Below are positions 8,441 to 16,646 of a DNA stretch of 26,772 nt, in pieces. The notes under the pieces were generated by a model that was not told the origin of the DNA, did not search any database, and saw only the letters and a program-made list of their open reading frames with translations. Position numbers and translations under genes: made by a program. The stretch's first letter is position 1, and every line of letters begins with the position of its first letter. Origin of the DNA: SHLQ01 sp051011575 (GTDB taxonomy: Bacteria; Actinomycetota; Acidimicrobiia; Acidimicrobiales; SHLQ01); the NCBI GenBank assembly GCA_051011575.1, contig JBPCTR010000165.1, positions 1 to 26,772 of the forward strand. Reading direction: 5' to 3'.

Positions 8441-10052
8441 CTCTTTCCTCCATCCGGCCATCCGCGGCGAGCTGGTCGAGCAGATCGTTCCGCAACGCCC
8501 TTCGATCCAGTTTGCCACTCCCTGTGAGTTTTTTAGAATTCATATGCACTATTTGTGATGGAGTGAGGTACGGCGGGAGAACGGATCGCGCGCCCGCGAC
8601 GAACTCGCTCCTGTCGAAACGCCCCGTGGTGCCGATGAGACCGACCACCAGGGAATCCTCCGAGTCCCCGGGACGGTGGATGGCGGCGATCACGCTCTCG
8701 GCATGGTCGAGCTGTTCGAGGTCGACCTCGATGCCCTCGAGTTCGACGCGGTGACCACGTAGCTTCACCTGATTGTCGGCTCGGCCGTGGAAGGTGAAGT
8801 CGCCGCGGTCGTGATCGACCGAAACGATGTCGCCGGTTCGATACCACCGAGTGCCATCCGCGTCGATCACGATCGACGAATCGGCCTCCTTCCGGCCCCA
8901 GTAGCCACGCATGAGGGTGGGCGAGGCAACCCAGAGCTCGCCTTCCGTCGGCGCATCGTCGCCCGGGCGGCCCACGACGACGTCGGCACCACTCGGCTCG
9001 TCCGCGTCGAGGTCGGTGAGGCGGAACCGGTTGGTACCACACGGAGTGCCGATCGACAGCGTTCGCTCGGGATCGGGAGCCGTATCGAACACCGCCACGC
9101 AACACTGATTGGTCTCCGCTGGGCCGAAGAGGTTGGCGAATCGAGAATTCGGCATGAACGGCATGAGATCCGCGATCACCTGTGGCGATATCAGCTCCCC
9201 TCCGAAGTGGACCCAGCGGATCGCACCGAGATCGCGGTTGGTGAGATCACCCCGAAGGAGCAGCTGCTGCAGAAGGAACGGCACGGAATACCAGACCGTC
9301 ACCCCCTCGGTCTGAAGACGGGCGGAGTGGCTGGCCGGTAGGCGTTGATGCGGTTCGGGGATGACCACCGAGGCGGCCCCGGCCCGCGGCACCGCCCACA
9401 GTGAATGCGTCGAGATGTCGAAGTGGTGCGGAGCTATGTCGGCCACCCGATCGGACGCGACCAGCCCGAACAGATCGTTCGACATGTCCACATAGGCGAG
9501 AGCACTGCGATGTGTGTGCACGATCCCCTTGGGCTCGCCCGTCGACCCGGACGTCGTGATCACATACGCAGCGGAGTCCTCGGAGACGCGAATGGGGTCG
9601 ACCGGCTCGAACTGCGCAAGATCGTCGAGGTCGATCGCCGGCGTTGCATCGTCGGGTGACGGCACGCCAATCACAGCTCGGAATGGGCGGAGCGAATGGG
9701 TCTCTTCGATCGACGCTCGCTTCGGTGGGTGGGCGATGGCGACGTCGATGTCCATCGACCTGCAGATCCGGGAGAGCCGCGTGGCGGGTGACGCCGGATC
9801 CAAAGGAACACCAACCGCGCCCGCTCTGGCGGCACCATGCATGGCGATCGTTCCGAGTGCAGCCTTGTGCAGGTGCACACCGACGCGATCGCCCGGCCGA
9901 ACGCCCAGCTCCGTGAGCGCAGCGGCCATCTGCCCGACCTCGCGGTTGAGTTCGCCGTAATCGAGCGTTCGGTCCACGTCGACCACGGCTGGAGCCGACG
10001 AATCGGTCACCGCCGCCTCGGCGACGAGCTCTCCCAGAAGCTGTGCGGTCAC
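8433..10052 (-). CDS. Stand-alone aminoacyl-AMP ligase, prolyl-AMP-ligase-like (PltF/RedM type)
   Basis: A 539-residue ANL-superfamily adenylation enzyme. Motifs in order are TTSGSTGEPKG (166-176), HFDIS (210-214), TVWYSVPF (252-259), NLFGPAETNQC (307-317), YRTGD (404-408), an RADNQVKLRGHRVELEGIE block (424-442) and the catalytic lysine K514 in TGSGKLDR. The TVWYSVP and NLFGPAETN signatures recall free-standing ligases such as PltF that load L-proline onto a separate carrier. The pocket reads DIHYHGLQCK by eye, which I cannot assign independently. It probably activates an amino acid, perhaps proline, and loads the carrier encoded next. The start is GTG at 10052 with only a weak upstream purine stretch, so the exact start is less certain than the family. 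It is the first gene of the minus-strand operon, and its 3' end overlaps the carrier gene. Confidence 0.88.
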   Translation of the reverse strand: MTAQLLGELVAEAAVTDSSAPAVVDVDRTLDYGELNREVGQMAAALTELGVRPGDRVGVHLHKAALGTIAMHGAARAGAVGVPLDPASPATRLSRICRSMDIDVAIAHPPKRASIEETHSLRPFRAVIGVPSPDDATPAIDLDDLAQFEPVDPIRVSEDSAAYVITTSGSTGEPKGIVHTHRSALAYVDMSNDLFGLVASDRVADIAPHHFDISTHSLWAVPRAGAASVVIPEPHQRLPASHSARLQTEGVTVWYSVPFLLQQLLLRGDLTNRDLGAIRWVHFGGELISPQVIADLMPFMPNSRFANLFGPAETNQCCVAVFDTAPDPERTLSIGTPCGTNRFRLTDLDADEPSGADVVVGRPGDDAPTEGELWVASPTLMRGYWGRKEADSSIVIDADGTRWYRTGDIVSVDHDRGDFTFHGRADNQVKLRGHRVELEGIEVDLEQLDHAESVIAAIHRPGDSEDSLVVGLIGTTGRFDRSEFVAGARSVLPPYLTPSQIVHMNSKKLTGSGKLDRRALRNDLLDQLAADGRMEERDE

Positions 10053-10164
10053 GACATGCCGCGCATCCGCACGGCTCCGGTCGCTCGTAGCAACCGGTAT
10101 GGATCATGCGAATTGGGTCGGGTTGCCGGTTGCATCTTCCTCGGGGTGTGGTACTCGTGGCAGA

Positions 10165-10186
10165 GAGCACACCCTCCGGTGTGCTC
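10165..10186 (+). promoter_or_regulatory. Perfect inverted repeat upstream of the flavoprotein gene, in the divergent promoter region
   Basis: GAGCACACC and GGTGTGCTC form a perfect 9-bp inverted repeat around CTCC. It lies in the 156-base region between the two divergent transcripts and ends 22 bases before the flavoprotein ATG, just upstream of its GAAAGG Shine-Dalgarno. It could be an operator for a dimeric repressor controlling one or both arms, or an RNA hairpin in the flavoprotein leader. No T-run follows, so an intrinsic terminator is less likely. No regulator gene is adjacent. Confidence 0.45.
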
Positions 10187-10208
10187 CTGTTCGAAAGGTA
10201 CGCCCTCG

Positions 10209-11396
10209 ATGACGGCTTCGGATGCGCGAGATGGCGGTGAACCGCTGGACGCAATCCTGAACGAGAATCATCCTCGGAAGCTCGCGGCCGCCCAGTGGGC
10301 CCGCGATCAGCTCGAAGACCCTGACCTCGTCGAGCGCGATCACTCGTGCACATTCTGGTTCGACGGCTGGAAGAAGCTCGCAGCTGAAGGCACTCTCGGC
10401 CTGCTCTCGTCGCCGGCGTATGGCGGTGGGGGAACGTCTCTGACCGATGCCCTTCTGACCTTCGAAGGTATGGGCCACGGTTGCCGCGACGATGGCCTGG
10501 TGTTCGCGCTCACCTCTCAGGTGCTGACGATGCAGCTCACGCTCGAACGCTTCGGAACACAGGAGCAGTGCGCCGAGTGGCTTCCCCGCCTTCACGCGGG
10601 GGATGCCTTCGGCGCGTTCTCGATGTCGGAACCCGAAACCGGATCCGACGCGTACGCACTCACCGCCACCGCCACCCCGACCGACACGGGCTACATCCTG
10701 AACGGCGAGAAGGCCTGGGTCACGATGGCGCCGATCGCCGACGTGTTCATCGTGTTCGCCACGACCAGCCCCGACCTCGGGCGCTGGGGCATAACGGCCT
10801 TTCTCGTCCCGGCCGACACGCCGGGGCTGACGATTGGACCGAACCGACCGAAGATGGGCTTGCGTACGACACCGTTCGCCAACATCACATTCACCGAGTG
10901 TGTGCTGCCCGCGAGTGCCCGAATTGGTGCCGACGGTGCAGGCGCGAGCATCTTCTCTGCCGCCATGGAGGCCGAACGTGGTTTCCTCCTCATCGGTGGT
11001 TTGGGGGCGCTCGAGCGCATGCTCGACGATGCGGTTGAATACGCTCGGCACCGCGAGCAGTTCGGTCAGCCGATCGGTGCGTTCCAGGGTGTTTCCCACG
11101 CGATCAGCGAGGTCAAGCTCGCTCACGAGAGCGCACGGCTCCTGCTGTACAAGGCGGCGATTCTGCACGAACGAGGAACCGCGTCGATGATGGCTGCCGC
11201 GCTCGCAAAACTCGCCGCCAGTGAAGCCGCCCTTCGAGGTGGACTCACGGGCGTGGAGGTACACGGCGCCCGCGGGTACGTGACCGAATACGGCGTCGAA
11301 CGCGACCTCAGGAACATGGCGGGTGGCGTGATCTACGGCGGCGCCAACGGCATTCAGAAGAACATCGTGGCCCGACTGCTCGGCCTCCCCACATGA
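10209..11396 (+). CDS. Acyl-CoA-dehydrogenase-like flavoprotein, probable prolyl-carrier dehydrogenase (PltE/RedW type)
   Basis: A 395-residue FAD-dependent acyl-CoA dehydrogenase fold. Visible signatures are SEPETGSDA (140-148), MAPIADVFIVFATT (173-186), the likely catalytic Glu E256 in MEAERG, RHREQFGQPIG (280-290) and the C-terminal GVIYGGANGIQKNI. The segments GCRDDGLVFA and APIADVFIVFATTSP are close to what I recall of PltE, which oxidises L-prolyl-PltL to pyrrole-2-carboxyl-PltL. With the divergent carrier and ligase genes this supports an aminoacyl-carrier oxidase role rather than fatty acid oxidation. The ATG at 10209 follows a GAAAGG ribosome site by about 10 bases; an open frame further upstream runs antisense into the ligase gene and was not used. 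The downstream gene begins 23 bases after its stop. An alternative is an ordinary acyl-CoA dehydrogenase near the cluster by chance. Confidence 0.88.
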   Translation: MTASDARDGGEPLDAILNENHPRKLAAAQWARDQLEDPDLVERDHSCTFWFDGWKKLAAEGTLGLLSSPAYGGGGTSLTDALLTFEGMGHGCRDDGLVFALTSQVLTMQLTLERFGTQEQCAEWLPRLHAGDAFGAFSMSEPETGSDAYALTATATPTDTGYILNGEKAWVTMAPIADVFIVFATTSPDLGRWGITAFLVPADTPGLTIGPNRPKMGLRTTPFANITFTECVLPASARIGADGAGASIFSAAMEAERGFLLIGGLGALERMLDDAVEYARHREQFGQPIGAFQGVSHAISEVKLAHESARLLLYKAAILHERGTASMMAAALAKLAASEAALRGGLTGVEVHGARGYVTEYGVERDLRNMAGGVIYGGANGIQKNIVARLLGLPT

Positions 11397-11419
11397 CCCC
11401 CCACCCTCGGAGTACCCCA

Positions 11420-12787
11420 ATGACAAACTCTCGTGGCACGAGGTTGATCCTCGCAGTCACCACCCTCGCTCTCGTTCCGTTGTTCGGTTTGTTGTTCTCG
11501 TCGGCCGCCAGCGGCCACGACGGCCAGAGTTCGGTGATCTTCCTCGACATCTTCCCGGACGGGACGGTCGAGGGTCAGGTGGAGCACCCTGTCGTCCTGT
11601 TGAACGAGTTTTTCGGGCTCGACCTCGACCCAGATGCGGCGACGGTCGGCGACATCGACGCCATCCAGGATCTGATGCTGCCCTTCAACACCGAGAGTTT
11701 GCGCATCAGCGTCGATGGAGGTGCGCCGTGGCCAATCAGGTTCACCGACGCCGAGGTGATCGAGACCGAGAACCGCCTCTACGCCGCGTTCAACTTCGAG
11801 GTCGAGCAGACCTTCGACACCCCACCGCGTGCATTCGACGTGACCTACACCGGGATCTTCGACGAGCGCCCCAGCCATTTCGGGTTCGTCACGATTCGAA
11901 CGGATCCCCAGACCGGCGTGTTCCTGAACGAAGCCGACTTCCAGCCCGATCTGCTCAGTTCGGACGATCCGACGTCGTCGGTCGACCTCGATGATCCCGA
12001 CAGGCTGAAAGCGCTCACGGGCACCATCGACCTGGGTATGCAGCACATCTTCATCGGCACCGACCACATCCTTTTCGTGCTCGTGTTGCTGTTGCCGGCC
12101 GTCTTGTTGTTCTCGACCACCCGGAACGCCTGGGAGCCGGTTCCAACGTTTGCGAGCGGACTCTGGCGGGTGCTCAAGATCGCGACGATGTTCACGATCG
12201 CTCACTCGATCACGCTCACCCTTGGGGGTCTCGAAATCATCGAGCTCCCGTCGAGACTCGTCGAGACAGTGATCGCGCTGTCGATCATCGCCGCGGCGAT
12301 CCACAACCTGAAGCCGATCTTCGCGAACAAGGAACACCTGATCGCGTTCGCCTTCGGGATCTTTCACGGCTTTGGATTCGCTGGTCTTCTGTCCGAGCTG
12401 GGTGTGGGACGAGGCCAGCGGCTGATTTCGCTGCTCGGCTTCAACCTCGGTGTCGAGATCGGACAGGCGTTCATCATCCTCCTGTTGTTCCCGGCGCTCT
12501 ACCTCGCTCGACGGACGACGCTCTACCCGTGGGCGCTTCGGGTCGGCTCGGTGGTGCTCGCAGGCGTGGCGGCCATCTGGGCGATCGAGCGGGTGTTCGA
12601 GACGGATCTCGGAATCGACTCGGTGCTGGAGAAATTCACTCGGACGCCGAGGGTGTTCGTGTTGGTCGCGATCGCGACCGTTCTCGCATTGGGTATCCGC
12701 CAGTTCGATGCGAGCCGGGGCCGACTGGTCCCCGTCGATCACGAGCCGGAGGCAGCCGAGCCCGAGCGCAGCCTCACCTCCGCCTGA
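11420..12787 (+). CDS. HupE/UreJ-like integral membrane protein with N-terminal extracytoplasmic domain
   Basis: A 455-residue protein. A signal peptide occupies about residues 8-31 (cleavage near SAASG, before HDGQ), followed by an extracytoplasmic domain to about residue 200. A polytopic membrane domain then carries the HupE/UreJ_2 signatures GMQHIFIGTDHILF (206-219), FTIAHS (258-263), AIHN (293-296) and FGIFHGFGFAG (312-322). The repeated His and Asp in the membrane suggest metal handling; HupE members are linked to nickel or cobalt uptake, but the substrate here is unknown. I chose the ATG at 11420 because CGGAG lies about 8 bases upstream; an ATG at 11393 overlapping the preceding TGA (ATGA) would add 9 residues. 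The close spacing suggests read-through from the flavoprotein gene. It ends 6 bases from the convergent SRPBCC gene. Confidence 0.85.
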   Translation: MTNSRGTRLILAVTTLALVPLFGLLFSSAASGHDGQSSVIFLDIFPDGTVEGQVEHPVVLLNEFFGLDLDPDAATVGDIDAIQDLMLPFNTESLRISVDGGAPWPIRFTDAEVIETENRLYAAFNFEVEQTFDTPPRAFDVTYTGIFDERPSHFGFVTIRTDPQTGVFLNEADFQPDLLSSDDPTSSVDLDDPDRLKALTGTIDLGMQHIFIGTDHILFVLVLLLPAVLLFSTTRNAWEPVPTFASGLWRVLKIATMFTIAHSITLTLGGLEIIELPSRLVETVIALSIIAAAIHNLKPIFANKEHLIAFAFGIFHGFGFAGLLSELGVGRGQRLISLLGFNLGVEIGQAFIILLLFPALYLARRTTLYPWALRVGSVVLAGVAAIWAIERVFETDLGIDSVLEKFTRTPRVFVLVAIATVLALGIRQFDASRGRLVPVDHEPEAAEPERSLTSA

Positions 12788-12793
12788 GTCGCG

Positions 12794-13279
12794 TCAGCCG
12801 CCTACCCGTCGGCGTACACCCTCGAGTGTCTTCACCATGTTCTGTTGAAGCATGGTCAGCCGCGCCTCGATGAACTCTTCTTCTTGCTCAGGATGTTTCT
12901 CGATGCGTGACCGCAGGCCGGTCGAGCCGGGACCGTGCACGAACGAATACGTCACCTCTGTCCCCTTGGGAACGGAGCGGAAGGTGAATGTCCAGATGGC
13001 GCCCACGTCGTCGGCATCGCCGACCTTCCAGGCGAAGGTCCGACCGGGGTCGCTGGCGCTCACCGTCGAGGTCGTCTCCCATTCACGGTCACCCATTCGC
13101 TGCCGCCCGACGAACGTCGACCCGACGGCGCCGGGACGACCCGAAGACCACTCGCCGCTGTGGAACTCGGTGTCGAAGCTCGACATCACGTCGAGGTCAC
13201 TCACAAGGTCGAAGATTCGTTCGGGCGACGCCGAAATCGTCGTTTCCACCGTCACCGACGGCTGGTCGCTCATACGCAT
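12794..13279 (-). CDS. SRPBCC (START/Bet v 1-like) domain protein
   Basis: A 161-residue cytoplasmic protein with a polyketide cyclase/SRPBCC pattern: an opening strand VTVETTISASPERIFDLVSD, a central TFAWKVGDADDVGAIWTF-type sheet region and a long C-terminal helix with FIEARLTMLQQNM. This fold forms a hydrophobic pocket for lipids or small ligands; nothing in the sequence names the ligand. An AGGAG ribosome site lies just upstream of the ATG at 13279; a second ATG two codons on is possible. It is divergent from the molybdopterin oxidoreductase, across a gap of about 100 bases, and convergent with the HupE-like gene. A role with either neighbour is not demonstrated. Confidence 0.82.
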   Translation of the reverse strand: MRMSDQPSVTVETTISASPERIFDLVSDLDVMSSFDTEFHSGEWSSGRPGAVGSTFVGRQRMGDREWETTSTVSASDPGRTFAWKVGDADDVGAIWTFTFRSVPKGTEVTYSFVHGPGSTGLRSRIEKHPEQEEEFIEARLTMLQQNMVKTLEGVRRRVGG

Positions 13280-13381
13280 GGGGACTCCTCGAGGGGTTTC
13301 GAAGCCCCACGCTAGGCCCTGTCCCCGGCGTTGCGGCTAGCGTTCGCGCACACCGCCCACAGGTTCCCGGAGGACCAATCG

Positions 13382-15694
13382 ATGACCGATGCACCCGACC
13401 CCGCCACCACCGTGAGCTCTGATTCGACCTCTGTCGATCCGACGCTCGAGTGGCACAAGACCGTGTGCATCCTGTGCAGCACCAACTGCGGCGTCGAAGT
13501 CCGTCTCGACGGTCGCGAGATCACTCGGGTGCGCGGCAACAAGGCACATGTGTCCTCGAAGGGGTACACGTGCGAGAAGGCCCTGCGGCTGAACCACTAC
13601 CAGAACGCGGCCGGACGGCTCACGGCTCCGATGAAGCGACTCGCCGACGGGTCCTACATCGAGCTCGACTGGAACACGGCGATCGCCGAGATTGCTTCTG
13701 CATTCCAACGCGTGAACGACACGTACGGCGAGGGGCGGATCCTCTACTACGGCGGAGGCGGCCAGGGGAACCATCTGTGTGGCGCCTATGGTGCCGCCAC
13801 CCGAAAGGCGCTCGGCATCACCCGTCGTTCGAACGCGCTCGCTCAGGAGAAGACGGGTGAAGCGTGGGTCGAGGGCCGGATGTATGGCACTCACACCCAC
13901 GGAGAGTTCAACGAGGCCGAGGTATCGATCTTCCTCGGCAAGAACCCATGGCACTCCCACGGCTTCGACGAGACCCGGCGGGTCCTCAAGGAGATCGCGG
14001 CCGACCCCGACCGATCGATGATCGTGATCGATCCTCGCCGCACGGAGACCGCCGACCTCGCCGACCATCACCTCGCCGTCGCTCCGGGCGGCGACGCGTT
14101 CCTGCTCGCCGCGATCGGCGCCGTGATCGTCGAGGAGGCGCTGACAGCAACGGACTGGCTCGCCGCGAACACCGTCGGTCATGAACGGGCGATCGATGCG
14201 TTCGCGCAGATTCCGATCGCCTCCTGCGCAGCACGATCCGGGGTCGACGAAACCACGATCCGCGAGGTTGCCCGGCTCATCGCCGGCGCCGAGAGCGTGT
14301 CGATATACGAAGATCTGGGTGTCGAGATGGCGCCGCACAGCACGTTGGTGTCGTACCTGCAAAGAGCGATCAACACACTCGTCGGCGGGTACGGAGGGCC
14401 GGGCGGGCAGAGTGCGCACACCGCTCTCGTTCCCCTGTTCAGTTACGGCGCCAGTGGCGCCGAGCCGGTCGACCCGGTAACCGGTGGCCCGATCATCTCG
14501 GGCCTGATTCCGTGCAATGAGCTCGCCGACGGGTTGCTGAGCGACCATCCGGACAGGAGCAGGGCGCTCTTCATCGAGAGTGCCAACCCGGTGCATTCAC
14601 TCGCCGAGTCCGACAAGTTCCGGCAGGCGATGCGAGCGGTCGACGTTTCGGTCGTGATCGACGTGGCATTTACCGAGACAGCGAGAGAGGCCGACTACGT
14701 CCTTCCCGCCGCGTCTCAGTACGAGAAGGTCGAGATGACCTTCTTCAACATGTCGTTTCCCGAGAATCGGGCCACGATGCGTGCTCCCATCTTCGAGCCA
14801 CTCGGGGAAAGCCTTCCCGAACCCGAGATCCACAGCCGCCTCATCCAGGCGCTCGATGTGGTCGATGACGAGGACTTTGCTCCACTTCGAGAGGCAGCTT
14901 CCATCGGATACGACACCTTCGCCGATGCGTTCATGGGTGCGGCCGTAGCCGACCCCAGGCTCGCTGCGGTGGGTGCGGTGGTCCTCTACGAAACCCTCGG
15001 CACCGTGCTTCCGGATGGTATGGCCGGCGCCGCAGCGATCTGGTTCAGCGCTCAACAGATCGCAATGAGACATCCAGATCAGGTGCGAGCGGCAGGACAC
15101 GCCGGCGAGGGCGTCGCCCTCGGTAACGCACTGTTCGACGCGTTGCTCACCGAACGCGACGGTGTTCCGCTGACCCGTCACGAGCCCGGCGATTCCTTCG
15201 ACCTGCTTCGTACCCCCGACCAGAAGATCAACCTCGACCTCCCCGAGATGTTCGAGGAGATGGCCAAACTTCCCCACGCTGTTGCCGATCACACGTCGCC
15301 CGACTTCCCTTTCGTGCTCTCAGCGGGCGAACGCCGGGGCTTTACCGCCAACACGATCATGCGCGACCCGGCGTGGCGCAAGAAGGATCCCGAGGGCGCG
15401 TTGCGACTGAGCCCGACCGACGCCGCCGAGCTCGGCGTCGCCACCGGATCGCGGGTCCGGATCACGACGCCGGGTGGCGTCGCCGTAGCGGTAGCGGAAG
15501 TGAACGAGACAATGCGCGACGGCCACGTATCGCTGCCCAACGGTCTGGGCCTCGGCTACTCCCCCGCCGGCGGGGACCCCGAGCTCACCGGCGTCGCGCC
15601 TAACGAGCTGACCACCACCGACTGGAAGGACCCGATCGTGGGAACACCGTGGCACAAACACGTGCCTGCTCGGCTCGAGGTCGTCGAGGTTTGA
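13382..15694 (+). CDS. Molybdopterin-dependent oxidoreductase with [4Fe-4S] site
   Basis: A 770-residue protein of the DMSO reductase/formate dehydrogenase superfamily. A [4Fe-4S] motif lies at C29-x2-C32-x3-C36-x27-C64 with the spacing usual for the family. It is followed by the molybdopterin-binding central domains (VSIFLGKNPWHSHG, MIVIDPRRTETADLADHHL) and a C-terminal molydopterin dinucleotide-binding domain from about residue 640 (SAGERRGFTANTIMRDP, VSLPNGLG). There is no twin-Arg signal, so it is probably cytoplasmic. Where formate dehydrogenases have Sec or Cys as molybdenum ligand, the aligned stretch is NALAQEKTGE with no Cys, Sec or Ser, as in ligand-free members such as arsenite oxidase; this alignment is by eye. 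The ATG at 13382 has GGAGG 8 bases upstream. No electron-transfer subunit or cofactor gene is adjacent, so the substrate is unknown. Confidence 0.9.
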   Translation: MTDAPDPATTVSSDSTSVDPTLEWHKTVCILCSTNCGVEVRLDGREITRVRGNKAHVSSKGYTCEKALRLNHYQNAAGRLTAPMKRLADGSYIELDWNTAIAEIASAFQRVNDTYGEGRILYYGGGGQGNHLCGAYGAATRKALGITRRSNALAQEKTGEAWVEGRMYGTHTHGEFNEAEVSIFLGKNPWHSHGFDETRRVLKEIAADPDRSMIVIDPRRTETADLADHHLAVAPGGDAFLLAAIGAVIVEEALTATDWLAANTVGHERAIDAFAQIPIASCAARSGVDETTIREVARLIAGAESVSIYEDLGVEMAPHSTLVSYLQRAINTLVGGYGGPGGQSAHTALVPLFSYGASGAEPVDPVTGGPIISGLIPCNELADGLLSDHPDRSRALFIESANPVHSLAESDKFRQAMRAVDVSVVIDVAFTETAREADYVLPAASQYEKVEMTFFNMSFPENRATMRAPIFEPLGESLPEPEIHSRLIQALDVVDDEDFAPLREAASIGYDTFADAFMGAAVADPRLAAVGAVVLYETLGTVLPDGMAGAAAIWFSAQQIAMRHPDQVRAAGHAGEGVALGNALFDALLTERDGVPLTRHEPGDSFDLLRTPDQKINLDLPEMFEEMAKLPHAVADHTSPDFPFVLSAGERRGFTANTIMRDPAWRKKDPEGALRLSPTDAAELGVATGSRVRITTPGGVAVAVAEVNETMRDGHVSLPNGLGLGYSPAGGDPELTGVAPNELTTTDWKDPIVGTPWHKHVPARLEVVEV

Positions 15695-15704
15695 GAGAGT
15701 CACA

Positions 15705-16301
15705 TCAGGGGCGAAGAGTTCGCCCCTTCAGAAACACATCGCGTTCCACGTCGCAGGTGGCGTGCACGAAACACTCTGTGTCGTGATCGTTGGTGAGCCC
15801 CTCCGACTGCATGAAGGCATAGGCAGTCGTTGGCCCGAAAAAGCGCCAACCGCGGCCCTTTAGTTCCTTGGCCAGCGCCGCGGAACGATCCGTGTGCGCC
15901 GGCACACCGCCGTCGATTCGCTCGGGTGATGTGACCGCCCATTCCCAGATCCAGTCGACGAGCGAGCCCTCGTCCTCGATGAGGTCGATCGCTCGTTGGG
16001 CGTTGTTGATCGTCGCCTCGATCTTTCCCCGGTGCCGGATGATTCCGGCGTCGTCGAGCAAGCGCATGACGTCGGATTCGCCGAACTGCGCGACCCGTTC
16101 GTAGTCGAAGTCAGCGAAGACCTCACGAAAGCGATCGCGTTTGCGCAGGATCGTGATCCAGCTCAGGCCCGACTGGAAACCTTCGAGGCATATCTTCTCG
16201 AAGAGTCGGTGGGGGTCGGTCGTGGGACGTCCCCACTCGAAATCGTGGTAGGCGAGGTAGTCAGCCTGGTCGGTCGGCCAGGCACAGCGAGTCGGTTCCA
16301 T
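15705..16301 (-). CDS. tag: DNA-3-methyladenine glycosylase I
   Basis: A 198-residue base-excision repair enzyme that removes 3-methyladenine from DNA. It aligns along its length with E. coli TagI as I recall it: RCAW with C6, YHDFEWGRP with H19, LFEKICLEGFQSGLSWITIL, GIIRHRGKIEATINNA, RGWRFFGPTTAYAFMQ and NDHDTECF near the end. C6, H19 and the late His and Cys match the structural zinc site. The start is the ATG at 16301, with only a weak GGGGC upstream. It is convergent with the molybdopterin gene, separated by 10 bases, and its last codons lie in a hairpin that may end transcription for the neighbour. The length is normal and nothing appears missing. Confidence 0.95.
   Translation of the reverse strand: MEPTRCAWPTDQADYLAYHDFEWGRPTTDPHRLFEKICLEGFQSGLSWITILRKRDRFREVFADFDYERVAQFGESDVMRLLDDAGIIRHRGKIEATINNAQRAIDLIEDEGSLVDWIWEWAVTSPERIDGGVPAHTDRSAALAKELKGRGWRFFGPTTAYAFMQSEGLTNDHDTECFVHATCDVERDVFLKGRTLRP
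15707..15727 (+). terminator. Hairpin between convergent genes, possible terminator
   Basis: AGGGGCGAA, loop GAG, TTCGCCCCT form a perfect 9-bp GC-rich stem 13 bases after the molybdopterin oxidoreductase stop. It covers the final codons of the convergent glycosylase gene. No T-run follows, which is common for actinobacterial terminators but lowers certainty. It is best placed to stop plus-strand transcription. Confidence 0.5.
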
Positions 16302-16361
16302 GTGCCCCGCATGTTAGGCAGCGACGCGTGCCACGGCCGCCGTCAACGCGACGGTTGGGGT

Positions 16362-16571
16362 TCAGCAGACGGGATCGAGGTCGTCGTCGTCGAAGAGATC
16401 GTCCAGCCAGCTTCGACCGGCCGACGGATGGTATCGATGGTGTCGACGTCGCTGGCGCTCAAGCTCCAGGTCGACGACGTTCGACTCGGCGACGGCTACC
16501 GCCGTTGCATCGCCGGATCCGGGTTCGGCGAGATCGTTGCCCGCGGGAACCAGATGAAGGTGCCGTTCCAT
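16362..16571 (-). CDS. Small hypothetical protein with acidic C-terminus
   Basis: An unrecognised 69-residue frame: an N-terminal HLHLVPAGND stretch, a VVDLELERQRRRHHRYH basic segment and an acidic tail WLDDLFDDDDLDPVC. It occupies most of the 345-base space between the glycosylase and the zincin genes, and the composition shift in the tail looks like protein rather than noise. The ATG at 16571 has GAGG only 3 bases upstream, a poor spacing; an upstream ATG at 16634 would give 90 residues but the added part looks non-coding. The rest of the gap holds nothing I can identify. It may not be a gene. Confidence 0.4.
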   Translation of the reverse strand: MERHLHLVPAGNDLAEPGSGDATAVAVAESNVVDLELERQRRRHHRYHPSAGRSWLDDLFDDDDLDPVC

Positions 16572-16646
16572 GGGCCTCGTATCGGCAAGTCGACCCGCAC
16601 TCTGAAGGAATGGGGCATGGGTAATCCAGCCCATGCGCGTGACCGA

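Noticed and set aside
321..11396. Assigning the cluster to netropsin/distamycin-type pyrrolamides
   Set aside because: Those use aminopyrrole units from sugar-like precursors and dissociated enzymes; none of those genes is seen, and the trio here fits proline-derived pyrrole.
11354..12742. 462-residue minus-strand frame opposite the HupE-like gene, and 13337-14596 opposite the molybdopterin gene
   Set aside because: Both are charged, repetitive-looking shadows of genes with clear family motifs on the plus strand.
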